This document shows, piece after piece, positions 1-6,897 of a stretch of DNA of 7,794 nucleotides. Every line of letters begins with the position of its first letter. Position 1 is the first letter of the stretch. The notes beneath the pieces were generated by a model that saw nothing but the letters and a program-made list of their open reading frames with translations, made no database searches and was not told the DNA's origin. The translations under genes and the position numbers were made by a program. Origin of the DNA: FEN-1297 sp964498065 (GTDB lineage: Bacteria > Bacteroidota > Ignavibacteria > Ignavibacteriales > Ignavibacteriaceae). The stretch lies in NCBI GenBank assembly GCA_964498065.1, contig CAZCFZ010000140.1, forward strand, positions 1 through 7,794, in the 5' to 3' direction.

Positions 1-1250
1 TAACCGATATGAGGATTCAAAGCCGTAACAAGCATCAAAGAATCGTTAAGATGCTTTTTAATATTTTTTTCATTCGCTTTAATACCCGCTACACAATTAT
101 CCGTAAAGCTTTCACAAGCATCAGCCAATAACCGTATCGATTGAAGAACATTAAAAATTATTACGGGTTTAAATACATTTAATTCAAAGTTCCCGCTTGC
201 ACCGGCCAGAGTAACAGTAGTATCGTTTCCAAAGACCTGAGCACATACCATAGTCATCGCTTCTGCCTGCGTCGGATTTACTTTCCCGGGCATAATTGAA
301 CTTCCAGGTTCATTTTCGGGAAGAAGCAATTCTCCAATCCCGCAGCGGGGACCTGAGCCAAGCCATCTAATATCATTTGCAATTTTCATCAATGAAGCAG
401 CCAATGTTTTCATTACTCCGCTTGTTTCAACCAAAGCATCATGAGCAGCGAGTGATTCAAACTTATTCCTAGCAGATATAAAGGGTTTACCCGTAAGTGA
501 AGCTATTTGAGAAGCCGCTTTTACTGCAAATTCCGGATGAGTATTTAAACCGGTCCCAACTGCCGTGCCGCCAAGCGCCAATTCATATAGTCTGGTTAAA
601 CAGCTATTAATTCTTTCAAGTCCGTTTGAAAGCTGTTGAACATAACCGGAAAATTCTTGCCCCAGCGTTAAAGGAGTAGCATCCATTAGATGAGTTCTTC
701 CTATTTTTATTATACCTTTAAACTCTTTAGACTTTGCATCCAGTGCATCTCTCAGTTTTGTAACCATAGGAATTAATCTTCGATGAATTTCCTCAACTGC
801 GGCAATATGCATTGCGGTTGGAAATGTATCGTTAGACGATTGAGCCTTATTTACGTCGTCATTCGGATGAATCGGCTTTTTGCTGCCCATAACTCCGCCG
901 GCAATTTCTATAGCTCTATTTGAAATTACTTCGTTGGTATTCATGTTTGTTTGAGTGCCGCTGCCGGTCTGCCAAACTACTAAAGGGAAATGCTCGTCTA
1001 ACTTCCCTTCAATAACTTCATCAGCTGCTTTAATAATAAGGTCGGCTTTTTCAGCAGGTAAAATTCCTAATCCTTTATTTGTAAGTGCTGCGGCTTTTTT
1101 TAGAATACCGAGTGCTCTAATTAATTCACGAGGAAATCTTTCTCCTCCTATTTTGAAATTCATTAATGATCTGGCTGTTTGTGCGCCGTAATATTTATTA
1201 ACCGGGACTTTCATTTCACCCATACTGTCGGTTTCAATTCTGAATTCCAT
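1..1250 (-). CDS. fumC: Class II fumarate hydratase (fumarase C), C-terminus cut by window edge
   Basis: Catalyses reversible hydration of fumarate to L-malate in the TCA cycle; a cytoplasmic, iron-independent homotetramer. 416 codons are visible, ending in NPHIG. By comparison with E. coli FumC (467 residues, recalled) about 50 C-terminal residues lie outside the window. Family motifs occur in order: GSGTQTNMNTNEV, HPNDDVNKAQSSND starting at H128 (the second, B-site histidine region), GRTHLMDATPLTLGQE with H187 as the catalytic-pair histidine, and the superfamily signature GSSIMPGKVNP at 316-326 with the catalytic serine at 317 or 318. The start is the ATG at 1248-1250. The protein then begins MEFRIETDSMGEMKVP as the family expects, and a GGAG lies 9 nt upstream. 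An in-frame ATG at 1263-1265 would add five residues but leaves that GGAG inside the gene. It is divergent from the kinase-like gene at 1648. No frameshift seen; identification is secure. Confidence 0.97.
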   Translation of the reverse strand, partial: MEFRIETDSMGEMKVPVNKYYGAQTARSLMNFKIGGERFPRELIRALGILKKAAALTNKGLGILPAEKADLIIKAADEVIEGKLDEHFPLVVWQTGSGTQTNMNTNEVISNRAIEIAGGVMGSKKPIHPNDDVNKAQSSNDTFPTAMHIAAVEEIHRRLIPMVTKLRDALDAKSKEFKGIIKIGRTHLMDATPLTLGQEFSGYVQQLSNGLERINSCLTRLYELALGGTAVGTGLNTHPEFAVKAASQIASLTGKPFISARNKFESLAAHDALVETSGVMKTLAASLMKIANDIRWLGSGPRCGIGELLLPENEPGSSIMPGKVNPTQAEAMTMVCAQVFGNDTTVTLAGASGNFELNVFKPVIIFNVLQSIRLLADACESFTDNCVAGIKANEKNIKKHLNDSLMLVTALNPHIG

Positions 1251-1647
1251 AAAGCTTAACTCCATATTAATCTGTTAAATATTAGCCGGGGAAGGTTAAA
1301 GGTTTCCCCAAACTTTAATTTCATATGCTAAATTTACAATATTTTATTGAAAATTATGATTGACCGAGTATTTTAGGTAACGTTTTTAATTGTGCAATCT
1401 TATTTCAACTTTTGACAAAGATATAAGAACTTCAAAATAAATTTAGGTTTTTGCTTCTAATCACAAAATATTTTTAAGTAAATTATTAAATCTTATTGAA
1501 AACTTTTGGAAATAAATTGTGAAAAAAATATTTATAATTTTTTCACTATTAATTACAAACTTACTTAGCGGAAAACATTTTTTAATATAAAGATAACAAT
1601 CAAAATAAAAATTTTTAAAATGAGCTTTTTAAGGAAGGAGATATCTT
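1251..1647. other. Divergent AT-rich spacer between fumC and the first kinase-like gene
   Basis: This 397-nt spacer must hold the promoters of fumC (leftward) and of the gene at 1648 (rightward). Seen in it: a GC-rich hairpin at 1288-1309 near fumC, and two exact reverse-strand matches to TAnnTTTG at 1416-1423 (TATCTTTG) and 1556-1563 (TAAGTTTG). Neither has a TTG at the expected distance upstream, so both are weak. I saw no convincing rightward promoter. The remainder is A/T-run sequence with no credible coding frame, tRNA or repeat array. Confidence 0.6.
1288..1309 (-). promoter_or_regulatory. Hairpin in the fumC 5' leader
   Basis: GGGGAA at 1288-1293 is the exact reverse complement of TTCCCC at 1304-1309. 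One G-T pair can extend the stem inward, leaving a loop of 8 to 10 nt. It is the only GC-rich patch in an otherwise AT-rich spacer. It lies about 38 nt upstream of the fumC start, so it would be part of the fumC mRNA leader if transcription starts further upstream. No T-tract follows on either strand, so it does not look like a complete intrinsic terminator. A role in translation or mRNA stability is inference only. Confidence 0.35.
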
Positions 1648-2379
1648 ATGCTTTTGAAGGGCCCTATTGAGAAAGCAAAATTGTATGTGGAATCCCAGCA
1701 AAAAATTGAAGAAAGTACAAAAGTAAAAAATCGAAAAATAAAACCAGGTCCGTGTATTACAATATCCCGTGAGCCCGGCGCACGTGCCAACATTATAAGT
1801 GAACGGTTAACTGATTTTCTAAGTAATTTTTATAACGCCAATCCGATTCAATGGACTGTGTTTGATAAAAATTTAATTGAAAAAGTACTTCAGGATCATC
1901 AATTGCCTCAAAGACTGGGCAAATTAATGGAAGAAAAAAAATATTCTGCAGTTCATTCTATCACTACGGAACTACTTGGCGGTCAGCCTTCGATCTGGAG
2001 TCTTGTGCATAAAACCACGGAAACAATTCTTCAATTGGCACAAATAGGAAATGTAGTTATAATAGATAGAGGTGCGAATGTGATTACTTCCAAACTTTGG
2101 AATTCATTTCATATCCGTTTAGTCGCTCCGCTCGAAGACAGGATTAATCACGTTCAAAATCTTTATAATTTCGATAAGAAAGAAGCTTTGGATTATATTA
2201 AAAAAGAAGATTCGGATAGAAAAGATTATATAATGAATTACTTCCATAAAGATATAAATGATCCTTTATTATATCACCTCATAATTAATACTCATATGAT
2301 TTCCGATGAAGAAGCTGCTGAAATTATAGGAAAAGCAGTGATGAAAAAATTCCCCGAAATGTTTTCTCCAAATGATTGA
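1648..2379 (+). CDS. Cytidylate kinase-like family protein, copy 1 (altered P-loop)
   Basis: A 243-residue P-loop protein resembling the Cytidylate_kin2 group (relatives of nucleoside monophosphate kinases whose substrate is mostly unproven). A charged N-terminal segment (1-33) precedes the core. Family blocks follow: GPCITISRE at 34-42; a glycine loop G44-A45-R46-A47-N48; FDKNLIEKVL at 72-81; VVIIDRGANVI at 136-146; FHIRLVAPLEDRI at 154-166; and a lid-like region KKEDSDRKDY (185-194) followed by DPLLYHLIINT (205-215). The loop has no lysine, and position 140 is Asp where I expect the Gly of a GRG motif, so ATP binding or catalysis may be impaired. No signal peptide or membrane segment is seen. 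The ATG at 1648 has a strong AAGGAAGGAG upstream. It is a tandem paralog of the gene at 2607 (about 120 of 240 aligned residues identical, counted by eye), 227 nt away. The family call is from memory of motifs; the true substrate is unknown. Confidence 0.78.
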   Translation: MLLKGPIEKAKLYVESQQKIEESTKVKNRKIKPGPCITISREPGARANIISERLTDFLSNFYNANPIQWTVFDKNLIEKVLQDHQLPQRLGKLMEEKKYSAVHSITTELLGGQPSIWSLVHKTTETILQLAQIGNVVIIDRGANVITSKLWNSFHIRLVAPLEDRINHVQNLYNFDKKEALDYIKKEDSDRKDYIMNYFHKDINDPLLYHLIINTHMISDEEAAEIIGKAVMKKFPEMFSPND

Positions 2380-2606
2380 TGTAAAGCGTACTTGAAATTA
2401 TATTACATTTACACCTCTAATCGGAATTAATTCTTCCCAGTGTTAGTGATAAATTAGTTTTCGTCGATTATTAACATATTTAAATTTTAAAAAGAGTAAT
2501 GGTTTGGGAATTATGTTTAGACTCGTTAAAAAAAATACTATATTATAATCAGTATATCTTTTCTCCTAATTAATAAATAATTGTTAATTAAAAGGAGGGT
2601 ATTGAT

Positions 2607-3353
2607 ATGATAGTAAAAGGGTCATTTGAAAAGGCAAGACTCTACATAGAATCACACACCAGAGATTTAGATCAAAAAAATATAAAGAAAAAGCAAGGAC
2701 CCTGCATAACTATTTCGAGGGAAACAGGAACCGGTGCTGATAAAATCGGTATGGAACTAATTGATTTTTTTCAGTCTTATTGGAATGAATATTATGCTCC
2801 TTGGACACTCTTCGATAAAAATTTAATAGAAAAAGTCCTGGAAGATCATCATCTCCCTCAAACGCTCAGCCAATACTTTGTTGAAGACAAATTATCCGAA
2901 CTAAAATCAACGGTAAACGAATTATTAGGGCTTCACCCGAATACATGGATTTTGGTTAACAAAACAAGCAATACAATATTACAACTAGCACAAATGGGTA
3001 ATTGTATTATTATCGGGAGAGCAGGAAATATTATTTCGGGAAAATTAAAGAATTCATTCCATGTTAGATTGGTAGCTAATATTGAAAAAAAGATACCATA
3101 TATAATGGAGACTTACAACCTGTCCGAGTCTGAAGCCGTTGATTATATTAAAAAAGAAGATTTGGCGAGAAAAAATTATTTGAAGAAATATTTTAAAAAG
3201 AATGTTGAAGATCCGCTAATATACAACTTAGTTTTAAATACATCATCACTAAGTTTTAAAGAAGCTGCAGAGATAATCGGTAAAGTTGTATTGAATAATT
3301 GTCTTCATTTTTTCCCGTGTATTGAAAAAGAGATGCCTATTGAGCATTTTTAA
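2607..3353 (+). CDS. Cytidylate kinase-like family protein, copy 2
   Basis: A 248-residue paralog of the preceding gene with the same architecture: the shared N-terminal motif KG..EKA.LY.ES (4-16), GPCITISRE at 31-39, glycine loop G41-T42-G43-A44-D45-K46, FDKNLIEKVL at 69-78, IIIGRAGNII at 134-143, FHVRLVANIEKKI at 151-163, and lid-like KKEDLARKNY followed by DPLIYNLVLNT. This copy keeps a lysine in the loop and the GRxGN motif that copy 1 has changed. It has replaced APLE..R of copy 1 with ANIEKK. The two proteins therefore differ at different conserved sites. Probable function is a phosphotransferase of the nucleoside-monophosphate-kinase type, but the substrate cannot be told from sequence. 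AAAGGAGGG lies just upstream of the ATG. The last 15 or so residues do not align with copy 1. No partner gene overlaps it; a 404-nt spacer follows, so it is probably the last gene of its transcript. Confidence 0.8.
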   Translation: MIVKGSFEKARLYIESHTRDLDQKNIKKKQGPCITISRETGTGADKIGMELIDFFQSYWNEYYAPWTLFDKNLIEKVLEDHHLPQTLSQYFVEDKLSELKSTVNELLGLHPNTWILVNKTSNTILQLAQMGNCIIIGRAGNIISGKLKNSFHVRLVANIEKKIPYIMETYNLSESEAVDYIKKEDLARKNYLKKYFKKNVEDPLIYNLVLNTSSLSFKEAAEIIGKVVLNNCLHFFPCIEKEMPIEHF

Positions 3354-3486
3354 AAAAAGTAAAGAACATTAATAACAAATAGTTAAACTATTTAATAAAT
3401 TGTGAATTAATCTCTGCCAATAGTTTTCTATATTAATTGTTTCCCTGAGCACAAGAAAAATAATTTATTTAGGAAAGATTTCTTCC

Positions 3487-3518
3487 TTGCAATGAAGTAA
3501 TATTTACGATTAAGTTTG
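3487..3518 (+). promoter_or_regulatory. Candidate Bacteroidota-type promoter, distal
   Basis: TTG at 3487-3489, a 21-nt spacer, then TAAGTTTG at 3511-3518, an exact match to the TAnnTTTG -7 consensus of Bacteroidota vegetative sigma factor. If used, it gives a leader of roughly 230 nt ahead of the gene at 3758, containing the palindrome at 3570-3584. In DNA this AT-rich, chance matches are expected, so the assignment is tentative. Confidence 0.35.
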
Positions 3519-3569
3519 TCATAAAATAAATACACTAATTTCTCAAAGAATTATTTTTTCATACCTATT

Positions 3570-3584
3570 AATTTCAATGAAATT
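3570..3584. repeat. Perfect 15-nt palindrome
   Basis: AATTTCA and TGAAATT flank one central A, giving a perfect dyad of 7+1+7. The size and symmetry suit an operator for a dimeric regulator, and it lies between the two promoter candidates of the TerB-like gene. It is made almost wholly of A and T, so chance is a serious alternative. Confidence 0.3.
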
Positions 3585-3701
3585 TAGAGCATTAAAGAAC
3601 CAATTCTTAACTTTTAACCTTGAGAATTATTATTGTTAAAAATAAATAAAAAAGAACCGGAAAATTTTAACATAAAATTAATTTAAGAAAGCCTACTAAA
3701 A

Positions 3702-3733
3702 TTGCAGTGAATTAAAATTTTTTTGTACTTTTG
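3702..3733 (+). promoter_or_regulatory. Candidate Bacteroidota-type promoter, proximal to the TerB-like gene
   Basis: TTG at 3702-3704, a 21-nt spacer, and TACTTTTG at 3726-3733 matching TAnnTTTG exactly. The start codon is only 25 nt downstream of the -7 element and the AAGGAGAG Shine-Dalgarno begins 10 nt after it. The mRNA would therefore have a very short leader, roughly 15-20 nt, that still includes the ribosome-binding site. Confidence 0.5.
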
Positions 3734-3757
3734 TTTTGAAACAAGGAGAGATTTTTA

Positions 3758-4165
3758 ATGGAGTTAACCTTAAAAGATAAAAGCAGCTATTTAAAGGGAT
3801 TATTAATTGTCGCGAAAAAAGATAATCAATTAACCGAACCCGAGAAAAAGATACTAAGAGATGTTGCCATTCGCTTGGGCTTCGCTACTGATTTTTACGA
3901 AGATACATTAAGAAGTCTTTTATCAAACAAATATATTTTAGAAGACCCGATAAAATTTTCAAATAAAAAAGTTGCGGAATTATTTATTTCCGACGGATTA
4001 AAGTTAGCTTTTTCGGATATGATGACATCGGAAAAAGAAATCGACTGGCTTAAGGCCACAGCACTCGAAAATGAAATTGTTGAAGAATGGTTTGAAGAAA
4101 AATATCAAAAACAAAAAGATTCTTCCAATGCAACTTCAAACTCGGAGTTCGCACTTTTTCAATAA
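3758..4165 (+). CDS. TerB-like small helical protein
   Basis: A soluble, acidic, probably all-helical protein of 135 residues with no signal peptide or membrane segment. It resembles the TerB / DjlA N-terminal domain fold, known from tellurite-resistance gene clusters and other stress-related proteins. TerB-like features are two related acidic helix-start motifs: KKDNQLTEPEKKIL (20-33), followed by the helix ending IRLGF, and DMMTSEKEIDWLKATALENEI (87-107). This twofold repeat is typical of the fold, where the acidic residues may bind metal. The C-terminal tail (108-135) is polar, rich in Lys, Gln, Ser and Asn, and probably disordered. The start is supported by AAGGAGAG ending 7 nt before the ATG and a promoter-like element just upstream. 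No other ter genes are in the window, so tellurite resistance should not be assumed; the role is unknown. Fold assignment is by eye and moderate. Confidence 0.6.
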   Translation: MELTLKDKSSYLKGLLIVAKKDNQLTEPEKKILRDVAIRLGFATDFYEDTLRSLLSNKYILEDPIKFSNKKVAELFISDGLKLAFSDMMTSEKEIDWLKATALENEIVEEWFEEKYQKQKDSSNATSNSEFALFQ

Positions 4166-4299
4166 AAACAAAAATTTTCCGGATTAGCTTTACATAAACC
4201 TAAGAAAATATTTTAATAATTTAACATAAAACTTCAAAGTTCGATAAAATTCACCTGCCATCCGTTTTTTAATCGGATAAGTCGACTAATATTGTTTTA

Positions 4300-4307
4300 T
4301 ATATTTG
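4300..4307 (+). promoter_or_regulatory. Candidate -7 element upstream of tdh
   Basis: TATATTTG is an exact TAnnTTTG match in the 245-nt spacer before tdh, about 100 nt upstream of its start. No TTG is found at the expected 19-23 nt upstream, so support is weak. A 5-bp hairpin at 4260-4278 (ATCCG/CGGAT) precedes it without a T-tract. Confidence 0.25.
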
Positions 4308-4410
4308 TTGTTTGTCCGGCTAATTTCTAATTTTCAAATCACAATATAATTCTTGTTGAATTCTTATGATTACTTCAAAGATTCCACATTTAATTTTTTA
4401 AGGAAAACAA

Positions 4411-5445
4411 ATGAAAAAGATGAAGGCATTAGTAAAAAAATATGCCGAGCCCGGCTTGTGGCTTGATGAAGTTCCGGTGCCTGAGGTAGGATTAAATGAT
4501 GTTTTAATAAAAATTCATAAAACCTCAATTTGCGGCACTGATATTCATATTTATAATTGGGATAATTGGGCAAAAAAGACAATACCGGTACCTATGGTAA
4601 CCGGGCACGAATACGTCGGTACTATAGAAGCTTTCGGCAGCAATGTACATGATGTTAATATAGGAGAACTTGTAAGCGGAGAAGGGCACATTGTTTGCGG
4701 ACATTGCAGAAACTGTTTGGCGGGAAGAAGACATTTATGTAAAAATGCAATGGGAGTGGGTGTAAACAGACCGGGATGTTTTGCTGAATATCTTTGTATT
4801 CCGGTTTCCAATATTTGGCACTGCGATCCTTCAATCCCGGAAGATATATTCTCAATATTTGATCCTTTTGGAAATGCTACTCATACTGCATTATCATATG
4901 ATGTCCTGGGAGAAGATGTTCTGATAACCGGTGCTGGCCCAATTGGAATAATGGCGGCGGCAATAGTAAAACATGCAGGCGCACGTTATGTTGTTATTAC
5001 GGATATCAATCCAAAACGTTTGGAACTTGCAAAAAGAATGAATGTTACCAGAACCGTAGACGTTACAAAAGAAAAACTTGAAAATGTATTAAATGAACTG
5101 GGGATGAAAGAAGGTTTCGATATAGGTCTTGAAATGTCTGGAAGTACTGAGGCGCTTAACAGTATGCTTCCGGTAATGTGCCATGGGGGTAAAATAGCTT
5201 TGCTCGGCATTTTACCCAGCAGCGCAGCTATTAATTGGGAAACAGTTGTTTTTAACGGACTGACTTTAAAAGGCATTTACGGCCGTGAAATGTTTGAAAC
5301 CTGGTATAAAATGACTGTAATGATACAAACCGGTTTGGATATTTCGCCAATAATAACAAATCATTTTCCTTATGATAAGTTTAAAGAAGGCTTTGAACTT
5401 ATGAAATCAGGTAATTCGGGTAAAATAATTCTTGAGTGGCAGTAA
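4411..5445 (+). CDS. tdh: L-threonine 3-dehydrogenase
   Basis: Oxidises L-threonine with NAD+ to L-2-amino-3-ketobutyrate, the first step of threonine breakdown to glycine and acetyl-CoA; a cytoplasmic zinc enzyme of the medium-chain dehydrogenase family. The 344 residues align throughout with E. coli Tdh (341, recalled). Catalytic zinc ligands C41, H66 and E67 sit in SICGTD and GHEYVG. The structural zinc set is C96, C99, C102 and C110 in CGHCRNC.......C. H93, next to this site, matches the Tdh-specific histidine linked to substrate choice. FDPFGNATHTALS (150-162) is diagnostic of Tdh. The nucleotide fold has GAGPIG at 174-179 and D198, which favours NAD over NADP. IYGREMFETWYKM near residue 290 is another Tdh hallmark. 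The start at 4411 has AAGGA 6 nt upstream; a second ATG at 4420 would match the shorter E. coli N-terminus. kbl follows after 212 nt, but with a terminator between them. Confidence 0.97.
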   Translation: MKKMKALVKKYAEPGLWLDEVPVPEVGLNDVLIKIHKTSICGTDIHIYNWDNWAKKTIPVPMVTGHEYVGTIEAFGSNVHDVNIGELVSGEGHIVCGHCRNCLAGRRHLCKNAMGVGVNRPGCFAEYLCIPVSNIWHCDPSIPEDIFSIFDPFGNATHTALSYDVLGEDVLITGAGPIGIMAAAIVKHAGARYVVITDINPKRLELAKRMNVTRTVDVTKEKLENVLNELGMKEGFDIGLEMSGSTEALNSMLPVMCHGGKIALLGILPSSAAINWETVVFNGLTLKGIYGREMFETWYKMTVMIQTGLDISPIITNHFPYDKFKEGFELMKSGNSGKIILEWQ

Positions 5446-5540
5446 AATAACAATGCAATTATTTTATGTTTAGAAGATTATATTTTAAATGCAAATGATA
5501 TTCTTCAATAGATTACAAATGACCTATACTTTAATCTTTA

Positions 5541-5575
5541 AAAATCCCCGGGAAAAAATGCCGGGGTTTTTCTTT
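5541..5575 (+). terminator. Intrinsic terminator after tdh
   Basis: CCCCGG at 5546-5551 pairs perfectly with CCGGGG at 5561-5566 across a 9-nt A-rich loop, followed at once by TTTTTCTTTT. An A-run precedes the stem, so weak read-through in the opposite direction could also be reduced. It lies about 100 nt past the tdh stop and about 85 nt before the kbl start. This implies that kbl is at least partly transcribed from its own promoter. Confidence 0.88.
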
Positions 5576-5657
5576 TAAATATTTCAAATAACTTTATGTA
5601 TTAATTAAGATAGATTAAAATCAAAAAATCGTTATTAAAAAGTTAAAGGAACTTATC

Positions 5658-6842
5658 ATGATAGAATCTGTTAAAAATTTTTTTTCCCGGCAATTAACAC
5701 AAATTGAAACCGAAGGACTTTACAAAAAAGAAAGAATTATCACCGGCCCTCAAAGTTCAAGGATTGATGTTAAGGGCGGTCAATCGGTTTTAAATATGTG
5801 TGCAAATAATTATTTAGGCTTAGCCAATCATCCTGAAATAATAAAAGCGGCAAAGGAAAGTTATGATAAATGGGGTTACGGACTTTCTTCAGTCCGTTTT
5901 ATCTGCGGTACCCAGGAAATTCATAAAGAATTGGAACAAAAAATTACAGAATTTCTGGGTACCGAAGATACTATTCTTTATACTTCATGCTTTGATGCCA
6001 ACGGCGGACTATTTGAAACAATTGTATCGGAGGAAGACGCCATTATAAGTGATGAATTGAATCATGCCAGCATTATCGACGGAATAAGACTATGTAAGGC
6101 TCAAAGATATCGTTACAAAAATAGCGATATGAACGATCTGGAAGAAAGATTAAAAGAAACTCAGTCTGCACGATTTCGATTAATTGCCACGGATGGTGTC
6201 TTCTCGATGGACGGATTCATTGCAAGATTAAAAGATATATGTGACCTGGCAGATAAATACAATGCAATGGTTATGGTTGACGATTCTCATGCAGTTGGTT
6301 TTATGGGAAAACATGGAAAAGGTACTCATGAATATAATGATGTAATGGGAAGAGTAGATATAATTACCGGAACTTTAGGAAAAGCACTTGGGGGTGCCAG
6401 CGGCGGCTACACAAGCGGAAGGAAAGAAATAATTGATATGCTTCGTCAACGCTCTCGGCCATATTTGTTTTCCAATACGGTTGCGCCCAGTATTATTGCA
6501 GCTTCATTGAAAGTATTGGAACTTCTTCAATCATCAACAGAGCTAAGAGATAAATTAGAAAATAATACAAAATATTTCCGCGACGGTATTTCGAAAGCCG
6601 GCTTAAATATAAAACCCGGCGTGCATCCTATTGTGCCGATTATGCTGGGAGACGCAGGTCTTTCACAGAAAATGGCTGTTAGGCTTCTTGAAAAAGGCAT
6701 TTATGTTATAGGTTTCTTTTACCCGGTAGTTCCAAAAGGTACTGCAAGAATTAGAGTACAAATTTCGGCAGCTCATTCTAAAGAAGATCTGGATTTTGCA
6801 ATCCAAAAGTTTAAAGAAGTAAAAGAAGAGTTCGGTAATTAG
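5658..6842 (+). CDS. kbl: Glycine C-acetyltransferase (2-amino-3-ketobutyrate CoA ligase)
   Basis: PLP enzyme that cleaves 2-amino-3-ketobutyrate with CoA to glycine and acetyl-CoA, completing the pathway begun by Tdh. It belongs to the alpha-oxoamine synthase group (with BioF, HemA, SPT). The 394 residues match E. coli Kbl (398, recalled) end to end. Visible hallmarks: CANNYLGLANHP (48-59), SVRFICGTQ (78-86), SCFDANGGLFET (110-121), LNHASIIDG with H136 stacking on PLP, DGVFSMDG (179-186), VDDSHAVG with D208 and H211 contacting the cofactor, and TGTLGKALGGASGGY with K242 as the Schiff-base lysine. RQRSRPYLFSN and GFFYPVVPKG.ARIR distinguish Kbl from BioF-type relatives. The start at 5658 has AAAGGA 7 nt upstream. 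Its stop lies 55 nt from the 3' end of the convergent regulator remnant. In E. coli kbl precedes tdh in one operon; here the order is tdh then kbl with a terminator in between. Confidence 0.97.
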   Translation: MIESVKNFFSRQLTQIETEGLYKKERIITGPQSSRIDVKGGQSVLNMCANNYLGLANHPEIIKAAKESYDKWGYGLSSVRFICGTQEIHKELEQKITEFLGTEDTILYTSCFDANGGLFETIVSEEDAIISDELNHASIIDGIRLCKAQRYRYKNSDMNDLEERLKETQSARFRLIATDGVFSMDGFIARLKDICDLADKYNAMVMVDDSHAVGFMGKHGKGTHEYNDVMGRVDIITGTLGKALGGASGGYTSGRKEIIDMLRQRSRPYLFSNTVAPSIIAASLKVLELLQSSTELRDKLENNTKYFRDGISKAGLNIKPGVHPIVPIMLGDAGLSQKMAVRLLEKGIYVIGFFYPVVPKGTARIRVQISAAHSKEDLDFAIQKFKEVKEEFGN

Positions 6843-6897
6843 AAAATAGGCATCTTAACAATTTTTCAAAAATAAAATGGACCTCTTAGAAAATTAG

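Larger units (their letters stand above)
3354..3757. other. AT-rich spacer with promoter candidates upstream of the TerB-like gene
   Basis: This 404-nt stretch has no credible coding frame. It contains two plus-strand matches to a Bacteroidota-type promoter with identical spacing (3487-3518 and 3702-3733, listed separately), a perfect 7-1-7 palindrome at 3570-3584, and the left arm of a 12-bp inverted repeat (3657-3668) whose partner lies just after the TerB-like gene. A short AGGAA/TTCCT hairpin at 3471-3487 lacks a T-tract. No clear terminator for the upstream kinase-like gene was found. Confidence 0.6.

Noticed and set aside
955..1191. Plus-strand open frame opposite fumC
   Set aside because: It lies wholly antisense to strongly conserved fumarase sequence, has no ribosome-binding site, and its translation resembles no known domain.
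1620..1670. 17-codon frame overlapping the ribosome-binding site and start of the first kinase-like gene
   Set aside because: It has no Shine-Dalgarno of its own and no special codon content, so a leader-peptide role is not supported.
4370..5276. Several minus-strand open frames of 66-96 codons across tdh
   Set aside because: They are antisense shadows of a full-length, fully conserved tdh and lack ribosome-binding sites.
5589..5596. TAACTTTA as a possible -7 element for kbl
   Set aside because: It misses the final G of TAnnTTTG, and any upstream -33 element would fall in the terminator tail.
4166..5657. Search for a sigma-54 promoter (TGGC-N7-TTGC type) near tdh or kbl
   Set aside because: No match was seen in either spacer, so there is no basis for linking the nearby AAA+ regulator to these genes.
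5863..6048. Plus-strand open frame of 61 codons inside kbl
   Set aside because: It is out of frame within the conserved PLP-enzyme coding sequence and has no start signal.
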